Below are positions 46,838 through 58,732 of a stretch of DNA of 64,000 nt, piece by piece. A program made the translations under genes and the position numbers. Within the stretch, counting starts at the first letter, position 1. Every line of letters starts with the position of its first letter. The DNA is taken from contig CM047808.1 of the NCBI GenBank assembly GCA_026214975.1, positions 57,252,583 to 57,316,582 on the forward strand, written 5' to 3'. Source of the DNA: Gentiana macrophylla. Taxonomy: Eukaryota > Streptophyta > Magnoliopsida > Gentianales > Gentianaceae. The notes below the pieces were generated by a model. The model had not been told where the DNA came from. It saw only the letters and a program-made list of their open reading frames with translations, and did not search any database.

Positions 46838-47444
46838 GGGGCATTTGCCAATCTACCACTTTTGAGGTATGTAAATTCCTCAACTACCACTCCATTCCCT
46901 AAATACCACTTTTGAAGTATGTAAATTCCTCAACTACCACTCTATTTATTGATGATTATTTAAAAAAAAAGGGGGAATGAGGGAGAAGGACAGAAATATT
47001 TCATCAATTGAGTAGAATGACAGTCTTTTGAAACTTTTCCATAAATGAGAAAACTATTTATTCACTGTCGAAATTCACTTGTGTTCGAAATTCACTGTTT
47101 AAATTCACAGCCGAAATTCACTTTCGAAATTCACTAATTTTCAAAATTCATTATCGAAATTCACTGATTTTTGGGATTCACTGTCAAAATTCACTGATTT
47201 CAGGATTCACTGGGGATATTCACTGATTTTCAGGATTCACTGTTTGTCCTTCTCGCTATAAAAATTATGCAGTTGTCTTTCTCCCTATAAAAAATTTGTA
47301 GTTGTCCTGTTACTTAAAAATATTCCAGATTGTGTCCTAATCCCTAATTTCCCATAAAAAAAATGGCGAAAATTCTTTGGACTAAATCAAAATGATATTC
47401 TCACAAATAAAGGTTCAAAGTAGTGGTATTCTAACAAATTTCCC
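46838..47444. mobile_element. Non-autonomous Mutator-like element (MULE-MITE, 607 bp)
   Basis: The ends GGGGCATTTGCCAATC and its inverted partner (GGGAAATTTGTTAGAATACC read from the right) form imperfect TIRs that extend to ACCACTTTTGA. A 9-10-bp duplication CTTATAATA(C) flanks the element (46828-46837, 47445-47454), typical of Mutator. There is no transposase. Its interior has an array of TTCACTG words. Confidence 0.82.
47055..47250. repeat. Degenerate short repeats (AAATTCACTG-type)
   Basis: About twelve copies of a GAAATTCACTG / GGATTCACTG word spaced 11-25 bp apart inside the Mutator-like element. Irregular spacing argues against a CRISPR or a simple satellite. Confidence 0.8.
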
Positions 47445-47655
47445 CTTATAATACAGACTTCAAATCATTTAAAAGTTATATATAAGTGAATAGTGGATTT
47501 CTAGAGAGATGTTTTCTCTCAACCGGCTTCATCTCTTCCATGGATGAGCTTGTCAAATCCCTTCTCTGCTGTGTTCTTGCTCTTGTTACCTGTTCGATTT
47601 GCTTTCTTGCTACCTTCTCTACTCTTCACTGATTTTGTAGCCCCTGCTTTGAGCT

Positions 47656-49615
47656 ATGGCTCGCAAAAATAAGAAAACTTTTGTTGATGGCACTTGTTCA
47701 TGAATCGGATCATGAAGCCGAGTCTTCAGGTGATATACAGTGTAGTAGCGCCTAAAGCCATTGTTGCTCTTCCTGCAGGCTCTATTGAAGATCGAAATGC
47801 TTTGGATAAGCCTCCTTTGAAGAACCCCCTGCTCTCTGTGCGACTTGCGAGATCTTGTTCTTACTCTGGAGGCTCTTTGCAGCAACAGTGCAATTCGATG
47901 GTGGAAAAAAAGGAGATTGCTTATAAATGTTGCAATCCTAGAGTTTATGAAGCAATGAAATTGAAATCTGGGAGGTTAGTCACCCCTGCTGCCTCCACTT
48001 TGAAGAAGAGGATTGTCCCTGCTGATGGTGATTCAGCAGGTATTTCAACACTTTCTGAGTTATTGGAAGTTGAGAAACAAAGTGATATTGCTTCCATTGA
48101 TAGTTTAAAGATTGATGGTATATCTGAAAGGACAATTGAGAGTGTTGGTGCACTGTTGGGCGAGTGTCAATTGCATCTGTAGAGCACTTTACGATGATGG
48201 TATGATAGATCATGGCTCCTCAGTTGTAGAGCCTGTTTCTGAAGGTGTTTCTAGCACTTTAGGACCTGGTGGTGTGATAGAACAGGGGACTCTTGTAGAG
48301 GTGGATCCTGTTATTATTGCAAGTAATGATAAAGTTATTAGTGGTAAACCTGCTGATACTGGTACTAACCCTACTGATGCCCCTGCTGAGATTGCTGGAA
48401 AGCCTGCTGATACCCCTGCTGAAGTCTTTTTGGGAAAGAATGCTGGAAAGGCTATTGATGATTTTGCTTCTTGGGTACAAATGGTAAAAAAGAATAGGGA
48501 TCTCACTGATGAAGTTGTTATCTTGACTGATCATGTGGACTGTCTCTCACAGGATACTGTTTTCCTGGAAGAAGAAGACTTAAATGATGACTCTTTGGAA
48601 AAACTGTGTTTGATAGGTATCTTTCCATCCAAGTTTCCAGGAAGAGATGCTGTTCAAAAAATTGTTAATGCTTGGCCAAGGAAATGCAGATATCATTACC
48701 ATAATTCTGGGTGGATAGTGTTTCAGTTTGAGCAAGATTCTGATCTTAATGAGTCTTGCAGTCGGTCCTTTCTATGCTTTTGGAAAGCCTTTGCTGTTAA
48801 AAAAGATGCCTGTCATGTTTAATTTTAGTAAAGATGCTTGTACTGTTGTCCCAGTCTGGATTCAGTTACCTAATCTACCTCTAAGGCTTTGGAAGGACAG
48901 GGCATTAAGTAAGATTTGTTCCTTTTTGGGGAGTCCCCAGTATACTGATAAGGTCACTGCTTCCAGGAAAGTTTTGAGTTTTGCAAGATGTCTTGTGGAG
49001 ATTGATTTGAAAATGGAATTGCCTTCTGTCATCCCTATTACTATGCATGATGGGAAGGTTTTATTGCAACCAGTTTTATATGAGGAAAGGCCCAAGTTCT
49101 GTTCCATTTGTAACAAACTAGGCCACAATGATGATGGTCATGATGAAACTAAGAATGATGCTCCTGCTTTGTATGTGGCAAAGGTCTAAAAACCTGGTGT
49201 TACTAAACCTAATCCTCAGGAAGAAGAAAGTGATTGTTCTTGATGCTGATGGTAAATTTGATGAAGAGCACATTTGTCGATAAGTCTCTTTGGCTTGCTG
49301 CTGCTTTATACAGTGCTTTGCTCTTGCAAATCTGTTAAAGGAAAAGCAGTGGACACTAGTAACAAAGGAAGGATCCTGCTACTCTCTGTTGTTAATACTT
49401 TTGATGTCTTATCCCCTGACAAGGTTGGAACCTGGGCAGATGAGGTGGAAGATGATGATTTGGCTCATAAAGGAGGTACTGCTGCTTCTGGTTCAAAAAA
49501 ATCTAAGAAGAAAAAGAAAGGTAACAGGCATAACACATCTGGTGTTTCTGAAAATGCTAAAAATAGATTTGATAGTGTCTCTAGAGGTAGATCACCTCTA
49601 GGTAGGCAAAAATGA
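47656..49615 (+). pseudogene. LINE ORF1 (DUF4283-like, zinc knuckle)
   Basis: It starts at ATG 47656 (MARKNKKTFVDG) and is broken after about 17 codons, near 48180, near 48760 and near 49190. Recognisable parts are an acidic Ser/Thr/Pro-rich region; the DUF4283-like block (WIQLPNLPLRLWKDRALSKI, VLSFARCLVEIDLKMELP); a degenerate zinc knuckle (FCSICNKLGHNDDGH), in which the final Cys is lost; and a basic tail (SGSKKSKKKKKGNRHN). It ends at TGA 49613-49615, overlapping the ORF2 ATG by ATGA. ORF1 protein coats LINE RNA. Confidence 0.82.
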
Positions 49616-50460
49616 TAGGGTTTTGGAATGTTAGAGGGTTCAATAAGGCTCTTAAACAATCTGCTTGTTGTCTCTTTCCTCGAGCAAGACATCAGATTTC
49701 CTTATTTGGAATCCTTGAGACTAAATTGTCTCAAAAAACTTAGATGCTTTTGTTGCTAAGAAAATCCCTCTTTGGAAGGTTGTTCACAATTTTGACATGC
49801 ATTCTAGTAGGAGAATGATGGTTATTTGGGACCTCTTTGTTTTTGATGTGGAGGTTTTGGAGATGGATGTGCGATTTATTCATTGTAAAGTCGGGTTCAC
49901 GGTTTTACGGTGTGAGTGTAATTGTCACCTTTGTTTATGGCTTGCATACTATTGGTGATAGGAGATCCTTATGGGATACTATCGAGGAGGCCCGAGTGTC
50001 TGTTATGATCTCCCTGGATGGTGCTTGGTGATTTTAATCTTTGTTTCTTTCTGTGGATGACAAGATGGGAGGTATTGCTCCTTCCGACTATGAGTTGTAG
50101 GATGGTATTGATTGTTGTCTTGATGCTAATCTTCTTGACATGAACTCTTACTGGGAGTTCTTTACTTGGAATTCTGGTGGTGTTTTTCTAGAATTGATAG
50201 GGTCATGATCAATCTTTGATTGGTATGACTGGAATCGAAACTCTCTTGCTTTTTGATCCTCCGGGTCTTCACTCTGATCATTCTCCTTGCGAGTTATTTT
50301 TGAAGATTCTGTGGTTAGGAAAAAACCTTTTAAGTTCTTCAATATGTGGGCTGCAGACATGAAAGTTACAACGACATTCGATGATGCATAGTTGGGAACA
50401 AGATCATCTTGGATCTTGCTATGTTCCACTTTGTAAAAGATTGAAAAGGCTTAAGTTTCC
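49612..50460 (+). pseudogene. LINE ORF2, apurinic endonuclease domain
   Basis: ATG 49612 opens MIGFWNVRGFNKALKQ, with the Asn of NVRG, then FGILETKLS with the catalytic Glu. These are the first motifs of the L1 endonuclease. A stop follows after about 44 codons, and later fragments (VIVTFVYG, DGIDCCLDANLLD, YWEFFTWNSGG) lie in changing frames. The endonuclease nicks target DNA to prime reverse transcription. This copy cannot make the domain intact. Confidence 0.78.
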
Positions 50461-52310
50461 CCTCAAGAGCCTAAATCAAAAGCACTTTGCTCATATTTAC
50501 TGCAAAAAGCGGTAATGCTCTCAAGGATCTTGGCAACCTCAGGGTCGAGTATAATTTGAGGCCAATCGACTGTTAGCTACTCAAATTCTTGATCGAAAAA
50601 AGATTTGTCACACTTTGGAAGTCGCTTGAGGCCTCCTTTTATGCACTGAAAGCTAAAGGGGTGTACATGAAACTTAGTGATAGGGAACAAAATTCTTCCA
50701 CTCTTTGGTGAATAAGAATAATGCCGGGAGGCATATTTCTTACATCCAACTTTCGATGGTACTTTCACTACTTCTTTGGATCGGTGGGAGATACTTTCAT
50801 TGATTATTTTTCGGACTTATTAGGCAATTGAAGGTTCTTCTGTTTCTATTGAAGAAGATGTGGTCAATCTTTGGCCTAAAATCTCTTCTTTGCGGCCGGT
50901 GATTTGTTCTTTGAGAGAGAGTTCTTCTTTGTTGATGTTAAGGAGGCTTTGTTTTCTTTTTCTGATGACAAATCCCCTGGACCTGATGGATATTCAGTTG
51001 GTTTTTTTAAACAATCCTGGAATATTGTTGGGGATTCTTTTACTGCTGCAGTTTTGGAGTTCTTTCAGAATGATGCTATTCTTAAACAGATTAATCATGC
51101 TGTCATTGCTCTGATTCCCAAATCCTCTCATGCTTCCTCTGTTGGTGATTACAGGCCCATTTCTTGCTGTAATGTCACTTACAAGGTGATCTCTAAGATT
51201 TTGGCTTCTAGGCTTTCTGTTTGTCTTCCTGATATTATTGATGAGGCACAAACTGGCTTTGTTGATGGCAAAGTTATGTCTGACAACATTTTTCTGTGTC
51301 AAGAACTGATTAGGCATTATGGTGTTAAAAGGGGTGCTCCTAGATGTTTAATTAAGGTGGATATAAAAAAGGCTTTTGATTCTGTACATTGGATTTTTTT
51401 AAAGGATGTTCTTCATGGTTTTGGATTTCCTGACAGATTTATCAAGTGGATTATGCTTTGTGTTTCCACTGCCTCTTATTCTGTTTCTATTAATGGAGAT
51501 TTGAAAGGTTTTTTCCCTGGTAAAAGAGGCTTGAGACAAGGAGATCCCCTCTCTCGTTTTCTGTTTGTTATTGGTATGGAATATCTGTCCAGAATGTTGA
51601 GGATCCTGGGGGAGGATTCAGAATTTAATTATCATGCAGGCTGTCATAGTTTGAAGATTAACCACCTTGCTTTTGCTGATGATCTTATGCTTTTTGCTAG
51701 AGGGGATCCCATTTCAGTTACTCTTCTTATGAATTGTTTGTCTTGCTTTGGGGATTGTTCTGGCTTGGTGGCTAATATGATGAAGTCTGAAATGTTTTGT
51801 GCTGGTTTAAATAAAGATGATAAAGTGACTTATTGGATATTTACGGTTTAAAAGAAGGAGTCTTTCCTATCAGATATCTTGGAATTCCTTTATGTGCTGT
51901 TAGAATGAATGTTGGGCACTATGATCCCATGTTTACTTCTTTGAGGAACTACTTCTGTAATTGGAAAAGTGCCTCTCTATCTTATGCAGGCAGATTGCAG
52001 CTTATCCATTCTGTGATTCAAGGTGTTTATTGCTTTTGGCTTGGCATTTTTCATGTTATTGGCAGTGTCAAACTGAAATTGGATCAGATGTGTAGAAGAT
52101 TCTTGTGGGGTGGTTCCTGTGATCTTTTCAAGCAGTCTTTGGTTGGCTGGGATAGGACCTGTCTACCCAAATCTGAGGGTGGTCTTGGTCTTTTCCAGTT
52201 GGATGCTTGGAACCTGGCACTTCATCCGAGAATCTTATGGAATTTTCGAGCAAAAGGATTTGCTTTATGGGTCAAGTGGATTAGTGAGGAGTACCTCGAG
52301 GAGTGAGTAT
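50460..52310 (+). pseudogene. LINE ORF2, reverse transcriptase domain
   Basis: The first 400 bp are disrupted. From 50904 one frame is open for 315 codons: FSDDKSPGPDGYSVGFFKQS, IALIPKS, DYRPISCCNVTYKVISKILA, EAQTGFVDGKVMSDNIFLCQ, KVDIKKAFDSVHW, GKRGLRQGDPLSRFLFV and the catalytic HLAFADDLMLFARG. A frameshift near 51840 moves to the frame of 51833-52306 (KEGVFPIRYLGIPLCAVRM, YAGRLQLIHSV). The RT core itself looks intact. Confidence 0.9.
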
Positions 52311-52961
52311 TTGGACCTATCAACTTAAGCATGGAGATTCAAGATTATTAAAGCTATTTTTAGAATCAGGGATAGGATTTTGCTAGCTTCTGATTCAGCA
52401 GATTCTTCTGTTTCTTTGATGAAAACCTGGTGTACTGGTTCTAGGCTTATGCTGCTGCGACTTATGATTTTTTTAGAAGGAAGGCCCCCAAAGTCTGGTG
52501 GTATAAGACAGTATGGAACTCTAGGGCAACTCCTAAACACTGTTTCATGTTGTGGATTACCCTTAAAAATAGTTTGCTCACTGCTGATAGGCTTCTTACT
52601 GCGATAATAAACTCTGTTCCTTTGTGGTTTGATTGATGAAATCTGCTCCCACTTGTTCTTCCAATGCCCTATTTCTTGTATGATTTGGGGAAAATCAGAT
52701 TATGGCTTGGCATTAATAGGAGGTTGGAGACTGCTTTTGAGTTCTTTGAGATGGCTTAAATGGCATTGTAAAGGAACTTCTCATGGTAATGTGGCTAGGG
52801 TCAGATCTGTCTCTGTGGTTGTGTACTGGATCTGGCATATGAGGAATAAGAGAAGATTTGAAGGTTATCTGATGAAGATTCCAGATGTTTTGCATTGTAT
52901 AAAGACACATATCTTTTATATAATGCAAGCTGCCTTTCCTTTGTACAGTTTCACCCCATGA
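52311..52961 (+). pseudogene. LINE ORF2 C-terminus with zf-RVT
   Basis: Broken in several frames. The zinc-finger-like segment is recognisable near 52630-52690 (CSHLFFQCPISCMIWG), followed by VVYWIWHMRNKRRFEG and a stop near 52961. This order (RT then zf-RVT, then W..R..R.F) is that of plant L1 ORF2 ends. Confidence 0.75.
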
Positions 52962-53280
52962 TGTTAGGGTTTTGTACATCTTTTGTTTTTACTTTTGGTA
53001 GTTGTTGGTGGTTGTTTGAGATAATTTTCTTTCTCTACACCCCTAGGGATAGGCTCTGTGAGTTATGCTCTCACATGACCCCTCTTTTTGTTGTTTTTGG
53101 GTGTTGATAGGGGTTTAGTGGCTGTTGTTTCTTGTAGCATATAACCTCAGGGGTCTTATGCTACTTGAAATCAACAAATCTAACCTCTTCTCAACATTTG
53201 TAGATACTACTCTAGATCTTTGTCTAGGATGTTAACTCTTGTAGTTTGCATACCTTGGTTTTATAAATTTACATTTAACC
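52962..53280 (+). other. LINE 3' untranslated region
   Basis: About 320 bp between the ORF2 end and poly-A; it contains no gene. Confidence 0.75.
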
Positions 53281-53464
53281 AAAAAAAAAAAAGTTATATA
53301 TTAAAGATTTCAACATTTAGTTATAGGTTAATAGCACCGCATCAGTATAAAAATAGAGAATCTGATATTTGAAAGAGCTTTAGACGCAAGTGTACTAAAA
53401 ATACTTATAAGAAAATGACTTTTTTTCTTTTCAATTAAATATCGTGAATATGCATTTTCATAGT

Positions 53465-53473
53465 TATAAATAG
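53465..53473 (+). promoter_or_regulatory. TATA box of candidate host gene
   Basis: TATAAATAG lies 76 bp upstream of ATG 53549, in a good position for a start site near 53495. The LINE 3' end is only about 170 bp further up, so any distal promoter was displaced by it. Confidence 0.45.
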
Positions 53474-53591
53474 AACCAAATCGATTTTAAAACTCACAAG
53501 CATTTCATAACATACACTAACAAAAATTTATCAAATTCTAAGACTCTCATGGCTTCAAAGATTTACTTTCTGCTCATTGTTTTCATCGCAG

Positions 53592-53889
53592 GTTCGTTCA
53601 AAATCTTTCATCTCTTCCTTAAATATGCCATGCTACGGTATAGTCTAACCGTGTTGAAGTGTTTTTTTTTTAATATTTTTATTATCTATCCCTAACGGTT
53701 TATGTATTTGGAAGAGAGTTGATAATTCACTATGGTACCGGAATACAAGATATCATGAAATCAAATTCTCTACCAACATTGTCTTCGTATTTATACTGAC
53801 ATCTCTGTTGGTAATGTAATACCGTTTATATGACTTTGTCTTATATGTGTTATAGACCTACACTTAAGAGGCATTTTAAATGTTTAATA
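53592..53889 (+). other. First part of the candidate gene's intron
   Basis: Starts with GTTCGTTC after exon 1; no open frame. It runs to the TA target of the Stowaway MITE at 53888-53889. Confidence 0.4.
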
Positions 53890-53922
53890 CTCCCTCCGCC
53901 CCATTATATATGTCCCGTTTGA

Positions 53923-54424
53923 TGATCGAACTCGGATTGATTTGTATAAAGGCTCTATGAAACATTCTTGCTCTAGGATGAAATCGAGAGTTGTATTTTT
54001 TGGTATGGACTGAACTTAAAAATTAAGCTGCCTACGTATCCAAATATAAATTTGGAATCAAGCCCAACCGTAGTTCAAGCGGTTATGCATCAAAGTGGAG
54101 TTAGTGGGTAGTTATGTATTCTACCCACGCCTCACATTTAAGCGTAATGGTTTCCTTTGTACAGCTGCACATCTCTGATATGCTCCTTCTCGACCAAGGA
54201 TCTGCTATGGCCGTCATTACTAAGGACCTGCCCTGGTCGTGAACTATGGCCGTCACACGACTAGGGACCTACCCTGGTCGTGAACTATGGCCGTCATGAC
54301 TAGAGGCCTGCCCTAGTCAGGACCTCACTTCCGAGATCTGATCTGTACACCATTGCTTCTACTTCTGGGTCAAGTGTGGTTCTGGATGCACAACACGTGG
54401 ACGTATCCGGGTCACCCTCAATCA
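53923..54424 (-). repeat. 3' LTR of Tat element 2
   Basis: 502 bp; plus-strand ends TGATCGAACTCGG and CACCCTCAATCA. It holds about three 45-bp tandem units (54200-54320, GACCTGCCCTGGTCGTGAAC then TATGGCCGTCA). The tandem units differ in sequence from those of Tat element 1 but hold the same place in the LTR. Confidence 0.93.
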
Positions 54425-54441
54425 AAGCCCCCCAGATCTTA
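54425..54441 (-). other. Polypurine tract of Tat element 2
   Basis: On the minus strand TAAGATCTGGGGGGCTT, identical to that of Tat element 1, adjacent to the LTR. Confidence 0.9.
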
Positions 54442-54689
54442 ATCACTGTGGCTGTATCTTGAAAAAGGATTAAGATCTGAAGTTCACTACAATTCTACAT
54501 GTGTCAAATAGGTGGCATAATCAATGTTGCCTCGGTTATTTCAAACGCCACCATAATGACATATACAATCTTTTTAGACGACGCGTAGTCGGAACGTCCC
54601 ATCCTTTGACGAAAGGCTATTAAACCCATCAACTCCTGCAAACAGTCGTCATTATTTATATCTAAAGATATTAGATCTGCTCGATTTGC

Positions 54690-56590
54690 GCATTGAATTA
54701 TCAAGTAAGTCCTTCTTCATCTTGTGCGATTTCTTTACTTCTTATGAATGCAGAACAATTTGGTACCTCTAATCCTGGTGAGAATCCTTTTTTTTCTATT
54801 CTACCTCCTCATTTAATCGCTTCTGTTATTCCTGCAATTCTTGAATCATCCCCGACTGAATATAGTGTTTCTGGGTTATCCGCGAGACAAAAAAGATGAT
54901 GGCTTGTCATGCAATTGATTCCAAACTGAGTGATTCGGATATCACTAAAATTTGCGGTAGGTATGTGATAAATAAGGATGTTTATGCCCCCATTTGACCA
55001 GAAATTGGAAAAAGTTTAGCTACTCCTCCTTCTTGATACTGTGCGGTTTATAAGGAGCAATTTGATTGCGGCCTTAGATTTCATCTTCCTCCTGCCTAGT
55101 TGGAGATACTCTGGTATTACAATCTAGGGATTGGTCAGATAGTCCCTAATAGTATTAGAGCTATCACCGGTTTCTTGATTTGGTGTAGATGCTTTGTCAC
55201 CCTTTTCACATTGTTGCTTTTTAGGATTTCTTATCAATGTAAACATGTCAAGGATAGTCCTGGCTGGTATTGCTTTTGTAAAAGAACCAATAGTTTGAGT
55301 AGCATACCTCTGATTAAGAAAACTGATCAATCCTTCCCAGATTGGAAGAAATATTTCTTCTAATCAGGCCTCAGACCGCCAGGGATTTAGGTAAGTGGAA
55401 CACTTCTACTAAGAATAGTGATGTGTTGGAAAGTAAACTGGATAAAAGTTGCTAAAAGACATTAGAGGGTCTAGCATATATCTGGGTCTGAAGAACTGTA
55501 GCTTCAATTTAATCGATGCTGACCACTTGGAGACCGTTGGTCCAGAGCCTTATATTGAGCTATCAGAGGAGAGATACAATATAAGCAGGATTCCATATTT
55601 TGAATTTTTATGTACCTTCTCTGATGCATGCCTTTAACTATTTGTTAATATTTTGCAGCGGCCAGTTTTACCGATATCGTCCAGATTGCTGACGATGCCT
55701 CACCTGTTAGGGATCCAAATGCCTCTGATCCCATTGCTAATCCAGATGCCGCTGACCCCACTGTCAATATTGTTGAAAATCATCCACTTGAACCCTCAGT
55801 TCAGATGGATCAGGCTGATGATGACTCTGAAAATACGATTGATAACCAGGTGGTTCAACATTCTTCTCACTTGGAAGTTACTGCAGAAGTCTGCCGTCCC
55901 TCGAAGCGTATTAGATCTGGTACCCAAGTTGATGAGGGTATTGGTCCTACTGAACCGGGAAATGGGAAAAGATATGACTGGAAGGAATGGTCCAACCAAG
56001 ATCTGTCCAAATTTGTAAGCACCTTCGTTTGTTGTGCTAATCCATCTTTCTTACTCAAATGTACTGACTTTACTCTCTGTATTTTTTTTTACTATTATTT
56101 TTTTATAAGGTGCCAAACTGGGCAGGGAGGTACTTTCCGGGCTAAAAAATTTGGGAAAGGTTGAAGAGGATTTATCCAAGTCCCTATCTGAATGGAAAGC
56201 AAAATATGAAGATTTGTTGAACACTTCTGCTGCTGAGAAGATTGCTCTAACTAATCAGTTGCAGGAAAAGGATGAGGAGCTGAAGACTATGACTGTTGAG
56301 TTTTAAAACCATGTTGCTACGGCCAATGAAGTCAAATCCAAGATGGAAAAGATGATAGACGACCTGGAGGTGGAGAGAAATGATCTGAAAAATGCTTTCC
56401 CTGATCAGATGGCCAAAGTTGTTGCTGATTTCAGGAACTCTGACGAGCTGGCTTGGAATATAAAGATGCTCTTTTCTCCCCTTATATGGTATGGCACTAT
56501 TTTGTCATATTTTTATAAGATTGCTTTTTCTTTTCTTGCTAAGTTTGCATTTGATTTCATGGTTATTACACCCCCAGTATGATATGTGAT
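54690..56590 (+). pseudogene. Antisense ORF of Tat element 2 (Transposase_28-like)
   Basis: It runs opposite to the element's own genes. Segments match those of Tat element 1: ENPFFSILPPHLIASVIPAI (54780), YNLGIGQIVPNSIRAITGFL (55110), an acidic region (DQADDDSENTIDNQVVQHS, 55805), KRYDWKEWSNQDLSKFV (55960) and a coiled coil (KMEKMIDDLEVERNDLKNAF, 56340). Frameshifts and stops lie near 54895, 55010, 55360 and 56305 (TAA). Conservation of the layout in two copies supports a real family gene, although neither copy is intact. Confidence 0.75.
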
Positions 56591-56639
56591 TTGGTTGGAA
56601 AGCACATGTCATACTTTGGTTTTTCCTTGAAGTGTTCCA

Positions 56640-57330
56640 ATCAGGCTTGGTGCCTGTTAACTTTAAGGCCCGACCGGAGGTCTTAAAGTGATCTGATTTA
56701 TCAGAGTTAAATAAATATCCTTCTTTTTAAGAGTTAATGACCTGACATGAGGTCTGGTAATTTGAGACTTGACTTGAGGTCTTTAAGTGGTCTGACTTTT
56801 CAGACTTAAATAAATATTTCTCTTTTTAAGAGTTAACGACCTGAGGTCTGATAATTTAAGACCTGACCTGAGGTCTTAAAGTGATCTGTCTTTTCAGACT
56901 TAAATAAACATTTCTCTTTTTAAGAGTTAATGACCTGACCCGAGGTCTGATAATTTAAGACCTGGCCTGAGGTCTTAAAGTGATTTGACTTTTCAGGCTT
57001 AAATAAATATTTCTCTTTTTAAGAGTTAATGACCTGACCTGAGGTCTGATAATTTAAGACCTGACCTGAGGCCTTAAAGTGATCTGACTTTTTAGACTTA
57101 AATAAATATTTCTCTTTTGAAGAGTAAATGACCTGACCTAAGGTCTGATAATTTAAGACCTGACCTGAGGTCTTAAAATGATCTGACTTTTCAGACTTAA
57201 ATAAATATTTCTCTTTTTAAGAGTTAATGACCTGACCTGAGGTCTGATAATTTAAGACCTGACCTGAGGTCTTAAAGTGATCTGACTTTTCAGACTTAAA
57301 TAAATATTTCTCTTTTTATAAGAGCTTTTA
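56640..57330 (-). repeat. Tandem repeats of about 99 bp, about seven copies
   Basis: Units contain TAAGAGTTAATGACCTGACC, TGAGGTCTGATAATTTAAGA and TCTGACTTTTCAGACTTAAA. They are the reverse complement of the repeat in Tat element 1. Most unit-to-unit spacings are 99 bp, one is 94. Confidence 0.93.
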
Positions 57331-57443
57331 AACAGGCTTGTATTACAGCAAACACCATTTCATTCAACATAATTCAAAAAGGTTTAACAATATAATACAG
57401 TGCATTATAAATTTGCAAAATAACAAAACGATAAGTACTTGCC

Positions 57444-58670
57444 TTAAACATAAATTTTTTTCAGGTTAACCGCATTCCAACTTCTGGGAATTGTCTTTCC
57501 TGTACTGTTTTCCAACGGGTATGCTCCTTTTCCGCGCACTTTGATGATCTGGGTAGATCCTTCCTAGTTTGGACTCAACTTTCCACCTGATTCTTGCCTG
57601 CTGACTTCGTTTTTACACAAAACCAGATCACCAACCTTGAAATAACGTTGTTTGACACTTGAGTTATAGTACTGAGACACTTGTTGTTTGTACTTAGCCA
57701 TTTGTATCAAAGCAACGTCCCTTCTCTCTTCTAATTCATCTTTTGCATGCCTTAATTCATGTTCCTGTACTTGAGTGTCATACAAGATTGTTCTTGGAGA
57801 TGGTAGGCCAATTTTGGCTGGGATCACAGCTTCACATCCATATGCTAGGGAGAATGGGTTTTCACATGATGATGTATTCGGAGTAGTTCTGTAGGCTCAC
57901 AGTATGTTAGGTAGATGTTCTACCCAATGGCTTCCTTCTTGTTCCAATCTTTTTTGAGACCTACCTTAATCTGCCTGTTGGTCTGTTCCACCTGACCGTT
58001 GGCTTGTGGGTGACCAACATAAGTGAAGTGTTGGGTTATACCCAATTCGGAACACCATTCCCTAACTCCTCTTTCTTCAAATTGGGTTCTATTGTCTGAA
58101 ATTATAACTTTAGGTATTCCATATCTGCATATGATGTTCTTCCATAAGAATTTCTGAATCAGTTTGGCTGTGATGGTAGTTAATGCTTCAGCCTCTACCC
58201 ATTTAGTGAAATAGTCAATAGCCACTACTAGAAATTGGAAACTTCCTGGTGCTTTAGGCAATGGTCCCACCAAATCTACGCCCACTGATCGAAAGGCCAA
58301 ACTGATATAATAGGGGTTAGGTTCTCTGACGGAAGATGGGATAGGTTGCCATGAACTTGACATGTCCTACAAGACAATACCAACTCCTCTGCGTCCTGCT
58401 GCATTTTAGGGCAATAATAGCCAAATAATCTGCACTTTCGGGCCAATGCTCTTGCTCCTATGTGATTTCCACTGATCCCTTGACGGATTTCTCTCAACAA
58501 ATAGTTGCCATCCTCAATGGTGACACATCGTATCCATGGAGATATAAATGATTTGCTATATAAAACATCATTAAAGAGGGCATACCTGTCTTATAAAACG
58601 TTGGATTTTACGAACCTGCCGCTTATCTTCAGGCATTCGTCCATTTTTCAGATATATAACAATTGGATCC
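57444..58670 (-). pseudogene. Tat element 2 integrase
   Basis: From the right: zinc region (LREIRQGISGNHIGARAL, CRTCQVHGN), core with Asp in VGVDLVGPLPKAP, Asp in IISDNRTQF and Glu in NGQVEQTNRQI, then the C-terminal domain (QVSQYYNSSVKQRYFKVGDL) ending at TAA 57446-57444. All three catalytic residues are present, unlike in Tat element 1. Breaks occur near 58290 (frameshift), 57930 and 57560. Confidence 0.9.
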
Positions 58671-58732
58671 ATCCATGTTTCCCTCTGTGTAACCGGTTGT
58701 ACTTTGGACATCTCTTAGTTGCGTCGATCTAT

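Larger units (their letters stand above)
47484..53292 (+). mobile_element. L1-type plant LINE, near full length
   Basis: About 5.8 kb with ORF1 (nucleic-acid binding, zinc knuckle), ORF2 (endonuclease, RT, zf-RVT) and a poly-A tail (53281-53292). Target-site duplication AAAAGTTATATAT occurs at 47471-47483 and, merged with the poly-A tail, at 53289-53301. A TTTCTAGAGAGATG 5' end is typical. Multiple frameshifts and stops make it inactive. Confidence 0.9.
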
